From Pseudomonas sp. LS-2 (GTDB taxonomy: Bacteria; Pseudomonadota; Gammaproteobacteria; Pseudomonadales; Pseudomonadaceae): 51,503 nt of DNA. The notes under the pieces were generated by a model. The model made no database searches and had not been told where the DNA came from. It saw only the letters and a list, made by a program, of their open reading frames with translations. This document shows, piece after piece, positions 7,962-16,346 of the stretch (positions within the stretch are counted from its first letter, which is position 1; each line of letters starts with the position of its first letter). The translations under genes and the position numbers were made by a program. The stretch lies in the NCBI RefSeq assembly GCF_003605735.1, contig NZ_QXTJ01000014.1, forward strand, positions 1-51,503, read 5' to 3'.

Positions 7962-10243
7962 CGGAAAACAGACACCTGCTCGGCATGCTGGCGCTGCTGG
8001 TCAGCAAGCAGCCCGACAAACGCAGCGTGTTCGGCCGGGCACTGATCCAGCTGATCAGCGATGTGGAAGACCGCGCGATCAGCGTCTTGACCTCGGAAAG
8101 CCTGAGCGACGCCAAGTCGATCCTCAGCACCGATCCGGCGATCCAGTGCGTGTTGCTCAGTTGGGAAATGGACGACAGCGAAGACCATCAGGAATGCATC
8201 GATCTGCTCACCGCCCTGCGCGAGCGCAACACCCGTGTGCCGGTGTTCCTGATCAGTGATCGCAGCACCGCTTCGAACGTCCCGCTGATCGTCATGCAGC
8301 ATGCCGACGACTTCATCTGGCTGCCGGAGGACACAAGCCGGTTCTTGAGTGGCCGGATCATGGCGGCCATCGAGCGTTATCGTCAGGCGGTGCTGCCGCC
8401 GATGTTCGGCGCGCTGCTGAAGTTTGCCCGCAGCTATGAATACTCGTGGCACACGCCGGGCCATGCCGGGGGCACCGCGTTTCTGAAAAGCACCGCAGGC
8501 CGGGCGTTTTATGAATTCTTCGGGGAAAACCTGCTGCGTTCCGACCTGTCGATTTCCGTGGGCGAACTGGGTTCGCTGCTCGATCACAGCGGCCCCATCG
8601 GACAGGGTGAGCGGTATGCGGCAAAGGTGTTTGGCGCCCATCGCACGTACTACGTGACCAACGGCTCGTCGATGTCCAACCGCGTGATCCTCATGGCCAG
8701 CGTCACCCGCGATCAGATCGCCTTGTGTGATCGCAATTGCCACAAGTCCGCCGAACATGCGATGACGCTGTCCGGCGCGATTCCGACTTACCTGGTGCCG
8801 ACCCGCAACCGCTTCGGCATCATCGGTCCGATCCTGCCACAGACCTTGAGCGCCGAGGGGGTCAAGGCGGCCATTGCCAACAACCCGCTGGTCAAGAGCC
8901 ACATTGACCCGACACCGGTCCACGCCATCGTTACCAATTCCACCTATGACGGCCTGACCTACAACGTCACCCGCGTCGAGGAGTTGCTGGGGCAGAGCGT
9001 CGATCGGCTGCACTTCGACGAAGCCTGGTACGGCTACGCGCGCTTCAACCCGCTGTACAAGGATCGCTTCGCGATGCACGGCAGCCCGGACGATCACGAC
9101 GCGTCCAAGCCGACCGTGTTCGCCACCCAGTCGACCCACAAGCTGCTGGCCGCGCTGTCCCAGGCGTCGATGATCCATGTGCGCAACGGACGAAATCCGA
9201 TCCCGCACGGGCGCTTCAACGAGTCGTACATGATGCATGCCTCGACCTCGCCGAACTACGCGATCATGGCTTCATGCGACGTCAGTTCCGCCATGATGGA
9301 GGCGCCCAGCGGGCAGATTCTGACCACCGAATCCATCGAGGAAGCCATCTCGTTCCGGCAGGTCATCTCGCGCATGCAGACCGAAATGCTGGCTCAGGAC
9401 GACTGGTTCTTTTCCTGCTGGCAGCCACCTTCGGTTCATGTCGGATCGACCTCGATTCCTTTTCACGAGGTCGACCCGGCCAAGCTCAAGGCTGATCCGA
9501 GTTGCTGGGTCTTGCACCCCAATGAGGTTTGGCACGGCTTTGGCGACATCGAAGACGGCTACTGCATGCTCGACCCGATCAAGGTGTCGATTCTGAGCCC
9601 TGGCATGGGCGACGACGGCAACCTGCTGGATTTCGGCATTCCGGCCTGCGTGCTCACGGCGTATCTGGGGCGACAAGGCATCGTGGTCGAAAAAACCACC
9701 GATTTCACGATCCTGTTCCTGTTCTCCATCGGCATCACCAAAGGCAAGTGGGGCACGCTGGTCAATGCGCTGCTGGACTTCAAGCGCGACTACGACACCA
9801 ACCTGGAACTGGAGCTGTGCCTGCCCGACCTGCTGACGGCCAATCAGCAGCGTTACGCCGGGATGGGGTTGAAGGACCTGGCCGAGGACATTTTCGCGGC
9901 CATGAAGAAAAACAAGACTACAGCGGCCATGGCACAAGCGTTCGGCACGCTGCCCAAGGCCGAATTCAGTCCGGTGGAGGCGTACGAGAAGCTGGTCAGA
10001 AACGAAGTCGAACTGGTCACGCTGGAGGAGGCGGCGGGGCGTATCGCCGCAACCGGAATCGTGCCTTATCCACCGGGGATTCCGCTGTTGATGCCGGGCG
10101 AGAACGCCGGTGCGTCGGACGGGCCGTTGCTGGCATACCTCAAGGCGCTGGAGAGCTTCGACAGCTCATTCCCCGGCTTCACCCATGACACCCACGGGAT
10201 CGAGAACGAGGCAGGCGTTTATCGGATGTTGGTGTTGAAGTAA
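7958..10243 (+). CDS. Orn/Lys/Arg family PLP-dependent decarboxylase
   Basis: A 761-residue fold-III basic amino acid decarboxylase. The N-terminal ~130 residues form the receiver-like wing domain. The catalytic core follows, with WHTPGHAGGTAF, FFGENLLRSDLSISVGELGS, LLDHSGPIG, VTNSTYDGLTYN, HFDEAWYGYARF, and the PLP lysine in ATQSTHKLLAALSQASMIHV. The C-terminal domain carries VPYPPGIPLLMPGE. Length and motifs fit inducible AdiA/CadA/SpeF or Pseudomonas LdcA enzymes; which substrate is used is not decidable here. It is coupled to the upstream antiporter through an ATGA overlap. Together they would give acid tolerance or polyamine output, depending on substrate. Confidence 0.93.
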   Translation: MTENRHLLGMLALLVSKQPDKRSVFGRALIQLISDVEDRAISVLTSESLSDAKSILSTDPAIQCVLLSWEMDDSEDHQECIDLLTALRERNTRVPVFLISDRSTASNVPLIVMQHADDFIWLPEDTSRFLSGRIMAAIERYRQAVLPPMFGALLKFARSYEYSWHTPGHAGGTAFLKSTAGRAFYEFFGENLLRSDLSISVGELGSLLDHSGPIGQGERYAAKVFGAHRTYYVTNGSSMSNRVILMASVTRDQIALCDRNCHKSAEHAMTLSGAIPTYLVPTRNRFGIIGPILPQTLSAEGVKAAIANNPLVKSHIDPTPVHAIVTNSTYDGLTYNVTRVEELLGQSVDRLHFDEAWYGYARFNPLYKDRFAMHGSPDDHDASKPTVFATQSTHKLLAALSQASMIHVRNGRNPIPHGRFNESYMMHASTSPNYAIMASCDVSSAMMEAPSGQILTTESIEEAISFRQVISRMQTEMLAQDDWFFSCWQPPSVHVGSTSIPFHEVDPAKLKADPSCWVLHPNEVWHGFGDIEDGYCMLDPIKVSILSPGMGDDGNLLDFGIPACVLTAYLGRQGIVVEKTTDFTILFLFSIGITKGKWGTLVNALLDFKRDYDTNLELELCLPDLLTANQQRYAGMGLKDLAEDIFAAMKKNKTTAAMAQAFGTLPKAEFSPVEAYEKLVRNEVELVTLEEAAGRIAATGIVPYPPGIPLLMPGENAGASDGPLLAYLKALESFDSSFPGFTHDTHGIENEAGVYRMLVLK

Positions 10244-10271
10244 ATGATTCGGCGATGAGCCCTGTAGTAGC

Positions 10272-10322
10272 CCGGCTTGCCGGCGGTGGCGATCTCGAAT
10301 AGTGCCACCGCCGGCAAGCCGG
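10272..10322. repeat. Perfect REP inverted repeat after the decarboxylase
   Basis: Nineteen-base arms CCGGCTTGCCGGCGGTGGC (10272–10290) and GCCACCGCCGGCAAGCCGG (10304–10322) are perfect complements around a 13-nt loop. This is a strong REP-type hairpin between two convergent genes, well placed to separate their transcripts. Confidence 0.75.
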
Positions 10323-10359
10323 ACTGCTATTGCAATGCGCAGGCTGTGAGCCTAAGGGC

Positions 10360-10632
10360 CTAGTTACTCTGAATCTTCTGCAGCGCCTGCTGGGTCAACG
10401 CAACACATTCCCTGGCGCCGTCATCGTTGTGCCGCGCCAGGGCGGATTCAGCGCGGTGGACGGTGGTGTCGACGTCGCTTCGCACCGCGTCGCTTAGGTT
10501 GGGTCTGGCGAGCTTGGCATCCCGAACTTTGCTCAGGTTGATCTGGCACTGGCTGTTGTCGTCGTTGGCCGATGCGCTGAAGGGCAGGGCGAAGGCAGTC
10601 AAGAGCAGGCCGGTGAGCAGGGCGTGTTTCAT
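10360..10632 (-). CDS. Small exported protein, Cys-pair family
   Basis: A 90-residue product with a clear Sec signal peptide (MKHALLTGLLLTAFALPFSA, cleavage after ASA/N). The mature part is helical and charged with two cysteines (DNSQCQINLSKVRDAK and DDGARECVALTQQALQ). It resembles the 96-residue product of 49560–49850 in length, signal peptide and Cys spacing, so the two look like paralogs of a periplasmic family I cannot name. A longer in-frame extension upstream lacks a signal peptide, so ATG 10632 is preferred. It is divergent from the LysR gene that follows. Confidence 0.8.
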   Translation of the reverse strand: MKHALLTGLLLTAFALPFSASANDDNSQCQINLSKVRDAKLARPNLSDAVRSDVDTTVHRAESALARHNDDGARECVALTQQALQKIQSN

Positions 10633-10821
10633 GTTGTTTTCCGCAGAAAAGTGGGCAAGGGGTTCGTGATCGTACGAACCTGCTGCATGAGACAGCGTAT
10701 TTCGGGTTTTCGCCAGATCCCGCACACGTCCAGCGTCGGATAACGCCGATGTTTTTTCCGGCTCGATGGCAGGGCGCTGCGCTAACATGCTGCGGCCACC
10801 TCGACCCAAGAAGCCGTTCCG

Positions 10822-11685
10822 ATGGACATCGACCTCGCCCGTACCTTTCTCGAAATCGTTCGCCTGGGCAGCTTCATGGCGGCCGCGGAAAAACTGCACG
10901 TCACCCAGACCGCCATCACCGCGCGCGTGCAGAAACTGGAAAGCCATCTCAACTGCACGCTGTTCATCCGCAACCGGACCGGCGCGAAGCTGACGTCGGA
11001 CGGCGAGGCATTCGTGGTATTTGCCAATCAGTTGGTGCAGACCTGGGATGCCGCACGTCGCGAGTTGCCGCTGCCGGAGGGGTATCGCCATGTGTTGCGG
11101 GTTGGCGCGGAAATGAGCTTGTGCAATCCGCTCATGCTCAGTTGGGTGAGTGAGATCCGCAAGGCCATCCCCGACTACGCGCTGCATTCCGAGGTCAAGG
11201 ATGGCGAAGCGCTGATGAAGGACGTCGAGCGCGGGGTGCTGGACGCCGCGCTGGTCTATCAACCGGCCTACTGGCCTTCGCTGCAGGTCGAGGAACTGCT
11301 GGAGGAGAAGCTGATTCTGGTGCAGGTGGTCGGCAGACCGGAGCCTTACGTGTACATCGATTGGGGCCCTGCGTTTCGTCAACAGCACGACGCGGCGATG
11401 CCGGAAAAGTCCAAGGCCGCAGTCGCCTTCAATCTCGGGCCTTTCGCCCTGCAATACATCCTCGATAATGGCGGCTCGGGCTACTTTCGCACGCGCGTCG
11501 TTCAGTCATGGATCGATCGCGGCATCGTCGAACGCGTGCCGCTCGCCCCCGAGTTCAGTTACCCGACCTACCTCGTCTATTCGCGGGACAACCCCTCATC
11601 GACGTTGCGACACGCGTTCGAATTGCTGCGTGAAATCGCCAGAGAGAAGGGCGATTGGTCCCAGCGCTGGGACCCCCTGATCTGA
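10822..11685 (+). CDS. LysR-family transcriptional regulator
   Basis: A 287-residue LTTR. The N-terminal winged helix-turn-helix (FLEIVRLGSFMAAAEKLHVT, TQTAITARVQKLESHLNCTL) is followed by a periplasmic-binding-like effector domain. The second helix QTAITARVQKLE is the typical recognition helix. It is transcribed away from the small exported protein gene; the 189-bp gap is the probable regulated region. The target is unknown. The neighbouring decarboxylase operon, 580 bp away and on the same strand, is a possible but unsupported target. Confidence 0.9.
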   Translation: MDIDLARTFLEIVRLGSFMAAAEKLHVTQTAITARVQKLESHLNCTLFIRNRTGAKLTSDGEAFVVFANQLVQTWDAARRELPLPEGYRHVLRVGAEMSLCNPLMLSWVSEIRKAIPDYALHSEVKDGEALMKDVERGVLDAALVYQPAYWPSLQVEELLEEKLILVQVVGRPEPYVYIDWGPAFRQQHDAAMPEKSKAAVAFNLGPFALQYILDNGGSGYFRTRVVQSWIDRGIVERVPLAPEFSYPTYLVYSRDNPSSTLRHAFELLREIAREKGDWSQRWDPLI

Positions 11686-11710
11686 CCTCACCTGTGTGGC
11701 GTGAGAACGG

Positions 11711-12559
11711 TCAGTTCACCAGACTGATGATGCCGATCACCTTGCGGTCGGCGTCGAGCACGGGCAGATACTGGCTGCCGTGTCCGGCCAGCATCTTCAT
11801 CGCATCCGCCATCGAATGCTCCAGCGACAGGCTTTGAGCGCTGCGCGAGATGATCCGGTCAATGTCGATATCGGTCCTGTTGCGGTGCTGAGCATTTTCT
11901 TCGGTCTTGTGCAGGATGGCTTCCAGATCCTCACGCGACACATCCACGAACGAACCCACGTCATCCAGCGCCTTGTCCAGATCCTGGCTATTGAAGCCCT
12001 CGGGCTGATGCGCAGGGTCTTGCACGGGTGTGACCGACTTGGCTTGGGCTCTGGGGTAACGCACCAGCGTCAGGTTGTTGTAGATCAACGCGGTGATCAG
12101 CAGCGCCGCAGCGTTGAGCATCACCGGAAACAGCACGTGAAGGCCCAGTGCCGACAATTCCTGTTTCGACGTGATGATACTGATCGCCACGGCCGCTCCC
12201 GGTGGGTGGAGGCAGCGACAGACGCACATGATCAGAATCGCCGAGCACACGGCAACGCTGGCGGCGCTTACCGTGTTGCCGAATAGGTGAATGCACAGGA
12301 GCGCGACGAGGGCTGAAATCAGATAGCTGCCGATGATCGACCATGGCTGGGCCAGCGCGCCGGTCGACACTGCGAACAGCAGCACCGCTGACGCACCGAT
12401 CGGCCCGAGCAGATGCAGCGTGACGTCGGTGCCGAACAGTTGTCGACTCACCAGCGCGCTGATGAAAATACCGAGAAAGGCACCCACGGCGGCGCGGGAC
12501 CATTCGGCTGGACGGGTGTTGAGGGCGTGGGGAATAAAACTGCGCAGAAGCGTTTTCAA
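11711..12559 (-). CDS. HPP family membrane protein with C-terminal CBS domain
   Basis: The N-terminal ~160 residues contain four hydrophobic spans and the HPP signature within CRCLHPPGAAVAISIIT. The C-terminal part has a CBS-like segment (AQSLSLEHSMADAMKMLAGH, then YLPVLDADRKVIGIISLVN). The chain stops right after GIISLVN, shorter than HPP–CBS proteins that usually carry a full CBS pair, so the CBS module may be incomplete. The start is uncertain: no ATG exists before the first membrane span. TTG 12559 (LKTLLRSFIPHALNTRP) is the most sensible; a TTG at 12640 would give 309 residues. The family is linked to nitrite transport in plants; the bacterial role is unclear. Confidence 0.75.
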   Translation of the reverse strand: MKTLLRSFIPHALNTRPAEWSRAAVGAFLGIFISALVSRQLFGTDVTLHLLGPIGASAVLLFAVSTGALAQPWSIIGSYLISALVALLCIHLFGNTVSAASVAVCSAILIMCVCRCLHPPGAAVAISIITSKQELSALGLHVLFPVMLNAAALLITALIYNNLTLVRYPRAQAKSVTPVQDPAHQPEGFNSQDLDKALDDVGSFVDVSREDLEAILHKTEENAQHRNRTDIDIDRIISRSAQSLSLEHSMADAMKMLAGHGSQYLPVLDADRKVIGIISLVN

Positions 12560-12775
12560 GCGGTGAATTTCCAGGCTGAAAAAAGGAGCTTGTCTCAGGA
12601 CTGAGCTCCCGCACAAAGGGGCAAGTGCTAGATCTTTCAATGGGCAGCACGACAGTGGAAAGCCGTTGCGGCGGCTTTCCGGTCGAACGCGAAGCGAGGG
12701 GGATTGTGGTCAGAAAATGGCTGTCAGGCAATTTCGAAATAATGCAGTCATGCTTCAATTTTTTTGCAGCAAACC

Positions 12776-13057
12776 TCAGATGCGGCGTGCTTGCGCGGCC
12801 TGGCGTGGCCTCTTGGCAGGACGCGCGTCTTCAACTTCCAGCAGATGCATCGCCAACACATCCGTCAGAAAACGGAACTGGTCGTTGAACCCCACGACTT
12901 CATTACTGAAGTGGTTTTCCGCCGACGGCATCATGAAGGCACCGAAGCGCTGATCCTCAATCAGACCGTGGCGGTTTTTACGGGTCACGACATGTTGTGA
13001 GTAATAGTTTTTACCAAACTTGGGAAAACTAACGTGCAGGGTGACGTCTCGGGTCAT
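12776..13057 (-). CDS. Conserved-looking hypothetical protein, 93 aa
   Basis: A 93-residue soluble protein beginning MTRDVTLHVSFPKFGKNYYS, with the ribosome site GGAG 9 nt before the ATG. It ends in a basic tail (PAKRPRQAAQARRI). No domain recognised. Codon use looks Pseudomonas-like. It is on the same strand as the small membrane protein gene at 13127 and lies 69 bp downstream of it, so the two may be co-transcribed. Confidence 0.6.
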   Translation of the reverse strand: MTRDVTLHVSFPKFGKNYYSQHVVTRKNRHGLIEDQRFGAFMMPSAENHFSNEVVGFNDQFRFLTDVLAMHLLEVEDARPAKRPRQAAQARRI

Positions 13058-13126
13058 GTCGAGTGCTCCGCATCAAACAGAAAGTTGAGAGATAAAAGGC
13101 GCTGATGAGTGTCAGCTACTGGGGCC

Positions 13127-13264
13127 TTAGTTGGCCCGAGCCATAACACGATGAATCTTTTCGTCCGCCGTGACAGGCACAGGTTCCAGCGCGAAAAGTT
13201 TGAGGGCGACGAGGTAGCTGGTGAAAGCTGTCAGCGTCAAGCAAGTCAGAAGATGAATAACCAT
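13127..13264 (-). CDS. Small single-span membrane protein, 45 aa
   Basis: A 45-residue product, MVIHLLTCLTLTAFTSYLVA then LKLFALEPVPVTADEKIH, forms one N-terminal hydrophobic helix and a short polar tail. AGGA lies 5 nt before ATG 13264. It is below the size of most gene calls, but the ribosome site and hydrophobic pattern support it. Function unknown. Confidence 0.5.
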   Translation of the reverse strand: MVIHLLTCLTLTAFTSYLVALKLFALEPVPVTADEKIHRVMARAN

Positions 13265-13437
13265 TTTTCCTGCCCTCAGTTCGTGTTTGGGTGTGAAGTG
13301 ATAGTACGCCCATGAATTTTGAGCGGAAGGCAAACGCGCAGATGTTGAATATCGACAGGAATGATGGTTTATGGCGGAACCTGGGAAGGAAGGCTTGATC
13401 CGTTGCTTCTGCGGGGCTAGACCTGTGGAAGCCAAGG

Positions 13438-13615
13438 GTGGCTCCCACGCCCTCCGGGCAGAAGCCGTTCGGCGGGTCTGCCTGCAATCACCGCAGCTTT
13501 GTGGCCTACCGGGCTTCTGAGTCGAGCCCAAAACATTGTAGGAGCGCGCTTGCCCGCGATTGCGGTGGGACAGTCGACGTCAATGTGACAGACCTTACGC
13601 ATTCGCCAGCAAGCC
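13438..13615. repeat. Long intergenic repeat, copy 2 (blocks B and A joined)
   Basis: Block B (13438–13490) matches 326–366 and block A (13494–13615) matches 1–120 with only a few differences over about 120 bp. Here the blocks are adjacent, which shows the natural unit order. It lies just downstream of the sotB stop. Confidence 0.7.
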
Positions 13616-13636
13616 GGTCCACAGCGGAGGCTGCAC

Positions 13637-14815
13637 TCAGGCGCGAATGGTCTCGCCATAGCGATACGTCGCCAGACACGCCAGCAGCAGCCCGCTAAGC
13701 GCCACTAACCCGCCCACCAGACCGATGTTGGCGATGCCCAACTGGCTGATCACCATGCTGCCGAGCAGCGCGCCGCCGCCTATACCGATGTTGTAGATAC
13801 CGGAGTGCAGCGACATGGCGACGTCGGTGGCGTCCGGCGCCATTGCCAATACCTTGGCTTGCATCACCAGACCGAAGCACATGATTGCCATGCCCCAGAC
13901 CACGCTCAATGTCGCGATCCACGACGCCTTGCCAGACAGCGGCAGCAACAAAACCAGACACAGCGTCAGCGCGCCAACGGCAGTGATCAGCAGTCCGCGC
14001 GGGTAGCGGTTGTTGTAGCGGCTGAACACGACAGACCCGAGGATGCCCGCACCGCCGAACAGCAAGAGGACGACGGTGATCATGTCACCGCTCATCTTCC
14101 CGACGACTTGAGCGAAAGGTTCGATGTAGCTGTAGGCCGTGAACTGAGCGGTGATCACCAGCGCGGTCAACACATACAGCGACACCAACGCCGGGCGTTT
14201 GAACAGGATGGGCAGGCTGCGCAGCGATCCCGAGTTCTGGCTTGGCAGCAGTGGCAGGGATTTGATCAACACCAGCACGGTCAGGCCGGCAGTGCCTGCG
14301 ATGGCCAGGAACGTCATGCGCCAGCCCAGCGCCTCACCGAGCACACGGCCCAGCGGAATGCCCAAAACCATGGCCAGCGAGGTTCCGGTCGCCAACAGCC
14401 CGAGCGCCTGAACCTGCTTGCCGGCCGGGGCTACGCGCACTGCAAGTGAGGCAGTGATTGACCAGAACACCGCGTGGGCCAATGCAATACCCACACGGCT
14501 GACCAGCAGCATGCCGAAGCTCGACGCCATGCTCGACATCACATGGCTGGCGATGAACAGGATGAAGACGAACGTCAGTAATTTGCGCCGCTCGATGTTG
14601 CGGGTCATCAGCATCATCGGCAACGACGTCAGTGAAACGATCCACGCATAGACCGTCAGCATCAGGCCGACCTGCGCGGTGGTCATGTCGAAACTGTGGC
14701 CGATAGCGCTCAGCAGTCCGACAGGCACGAACTCGGTGGTGTTGAAAATGAAGGCCGCCAGGGCCAGCGCAATCACGCTGAGCCAACTTCCAGTGCGAGC
14801 ATCGGTGGTGTTCAT
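13637..14815 (-). CDS. sotB: MFS sugar efflux transporter, SotB-like
   Basis: A 392-residue 12-span major facilitator of the DHA1 efflux class. The opening [20 protein letters not shown] is the SotB/AraJ-type first helix. Motif A-like sequence follows helix 2 ([18 protein letters not shown]), and [18 protein letters not shown] is the conserved helix 5–6 junction. SotB exports arabinose/IPTG-like sugars in enterobacteria; the substrate here is inferred from similarity only. It ends beside the long repeat at 13438 and has no operon partner. Confidence 0.85.
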   Translation of the reverse strand: MNTTDARTGSWLSVIALALAAFIFNTTEFVPVGLLSAIGHSFDMTTAQVGLMLTVYAWIVSLTSLPMMLMTRNIERRKLLTFVFILFIASHVMSSMASSFGMLLVSRVGIALAHAVFWSITASLAVRVAPAGKQVQALGLLATGTSLAMVLGIPLGRVLGEALGWRMTFLAIAGTAGLTVLVLIKSLPLLPSQNSGSLRSLPILFKRPALVSLYVLTALVITAQFTAYSYIEPFAQVVGKMSGDMITVVLLLFGGAGILGSVVFSRYNNRYPRGLLITAVGALTLCLVLLLPLSGKASWIATLSVVWGMAIMCFGLVMQAKVLAMAPDATDVAMSLHSGIYNIGIGGGALLGSMVISQLGIANIGLVGGLVALSGLLLACLATYRYGETIRA

Positions 14816-15358
14816 TTAAGGACGTCAAGCCTCAGGAATAAGAATTCGTATTGCCGGGCCCTCGCACTCACACAAAAACGCCAACACGCAAAAAGCCGCG
14901 CGAGGCGCCAGGCCTGTGCGGTACATGCTGTCAGCAAAATATTATGAGTATGGGAGGGTGCAACCAGATGAGGCGGAGTCTACGCCGTTGTTATCGTTGT
15001 CACAACCTGTGCCCCATGCGTCAAACTGGCCCATGGGGCTTTACAGAAGCGGTGATTTCCAAGGGCTATCAGATCGGCCACGACCTGTATGCCGCACTGA
15101 CCGAATCAGGTCGTTTGCAGTGGACAGGCATCTTTGTCCGCCAGCGCCGGCTGCGAGGTGATGCAGGCGGTTTCACCGAAGGTTTTCGGCGTCATAAGAC
15201 AGGACCGGACGCGCCGGCGTACGCGTCAAGGGCGATACCTGATCGACACTGTGCCGATAGAGCGCTACTTGCGTGCCAAACCCTATTGATAGTTCACCCA
15301 AGATGTTTTGGTCACTTCAACATCACGGGTACCCGGAAGTATCAGCTTACGCCTCCGC
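14816..15358. other. Gene-free stretch between sotB and the second LysR gene
   Basis: About 540 bp with no convincing gene. The left 150 bp must hold the sotB promoter. A stretch near 15060–15290 can be read on the + strand as protein-like fragments (YQIGHDLYAALTESGR, then YLIDTVPIERYLRAKPY in another frame). These may be a decayed gene, but I cannot name a parent family. Confidence 0.35.
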
Positions 15359-16252
15359 TTACATCCGGTGATGTTCCAGCAAGAAGTCCACGAACAATCG
15401 CACCCGCGCCGGCATTGCCGCCCCGCCGACGAACACCGCATGAATCGGTTCCTGATCCCCGGGGTTCCAGGCTTCCAACAGCGGAATCAGGTCGCCGCGC
15501 TGCAGGTCCTCGCTCACGCTGAACTCACCGATGCGTGCAATGCCGGCACCTACTCGCGCGAGTTGTGCCAGCGCTTCACCACTGCTGCATTCGATGTTGC
15601 CGCTGACCTTTAAAGAAAACTCTTTTCCATCGCGGATGAACGGCCAGTTGGGTTCGGCACGCCGGAAGTTGAAGCGCAGGCAGTTGTGCTGTAGCAAGTC
15701 TTCCGGTTTCTGGGGGATGCCGTGGCGCTGCAGATACCCGGGCGATGCCACCACTACCTGGCCGGTGTCGCCGATCCTGCGCGCGGTCAGCGGGCTGTCG
15801 GGCAGATGGCCAAAGCGGACCGCGACGTCGGCCTGCCCGCCGAGAATGTCGGCGACTTCGTCGCCAAGGGTGAGGTCGACGACGATGTTCGGGTAACGGG
15901 CACTGAATGCTGCGACCAAGGGAACGATGGCCAGCCGCCCATGGCCAAGGGCGGCACTGACCCGCAATCGCCCCTTGGGTACGCCCTGGTCGGCGATGGC
16001 TTCTTCGACCTCGTCCATGTCGGCCAGGATACGCCTGGCGCCGCGCAGAAACGCTTCGCCCTCGGCGGTGAAGGTGATCGCTCGGGTGGTGCGCAACAAC
16101 AGGCGGGTGCCAAGGCGTTGCTCGGTACGCGCGATGATGCGACTGACTGCCGAGGGTGTCAGGCCCAGTGCGCGCGCGGCGGCCGACAGGCTGCCTTCCT
16201 GCGCCACGGTGGCGAACACGCTCATCTCCCCTGACCTGCCGTTGAAGTCCAC
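15359..16252 (-). CDS. LysR-family transcriptional regulator, divergent from an MFS gene
   Basis: A 297-residue LTTR: helix-turn-helix FATVAQEGSLSAAARALGLT and SAVSRIIARTEQRLGTRLLL, then a substrate-binding domain. I chose GTG 16252 because a full AGGAGG site lies 5 nt upstream; an ATG farther up lacks one. It is divergent from the MFS gene at 16347 across 94 bp, the classical layout in which an LTTR controls its neighbour and itself. The sequence resembles the CrgA/DmlR-like group. The inducer is unknown. Confidence 0.92.
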   Translation of the reverse strand: MDFNGRSGEMSVFATVAQEGSLSAAARALGLTPSAVSRIIARTEQRLGTRLLLRTTRAITFTAEGEAFLRGARRILADMDEVEEAIADQGVPKGRLRVSAALGHGRLAIVPLVAAFSARYPNIVVDLTLGDEVADILGGQADVAVRFGHLPDSPLTARRIGDTGQVVVASPGYLQRHGIPQKPEDLLQHNCLRFNFRRAEPNWPFIRDGKEFSLKVSGNIECSSGEALAQLARVGAGIARIGEFSVSEDLQRGDLIPLLEAWNPGDQEPIHAVFVGGAAMPARVRLFVDFLLEHHRM

Positions 16253-16283
16253 TTGTGCCTCCTGCGCAAAGGTGATTGCCAAA

Positions 16284-16322
16284 AATGCTATCTACCGCCC
16301 GAAAAGACTGGATCGTAGCATT
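16284..16322. promoter_or_regulatory. Candidate LysR operator in the divergent promoter
   Basis: Between the LysR gene and the MFS gene, AATGCTA (16284–16290) is mirrored by TAGCATT (16316–16322). Partly overlapping half-sites GCTATCTACCGC and GCGGCATAGATA are also present. LTTR sites often consist of such dyads in a short divergent gap. No experiment supports this. Confidence 0.5.
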
Positions 16323-16346
16323 AGCGGCATAGATAAGGAGCCTTCC

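Noticed and set aside
7808..9238. 476-codon minus-strand open frame under the antiporter/decarboxylase genes
   Set aside because: It runs across the junction of two well-supported genes on the + strand and its His/Gln/Arg-rich translation resembles no protein family.
14851..15522. 223-codon open frame between sotB and the LysR gene
   Set aside because: It overlaps the end of the LysR gene on the opposite strand, has no ribosome site and no family-like sequence.
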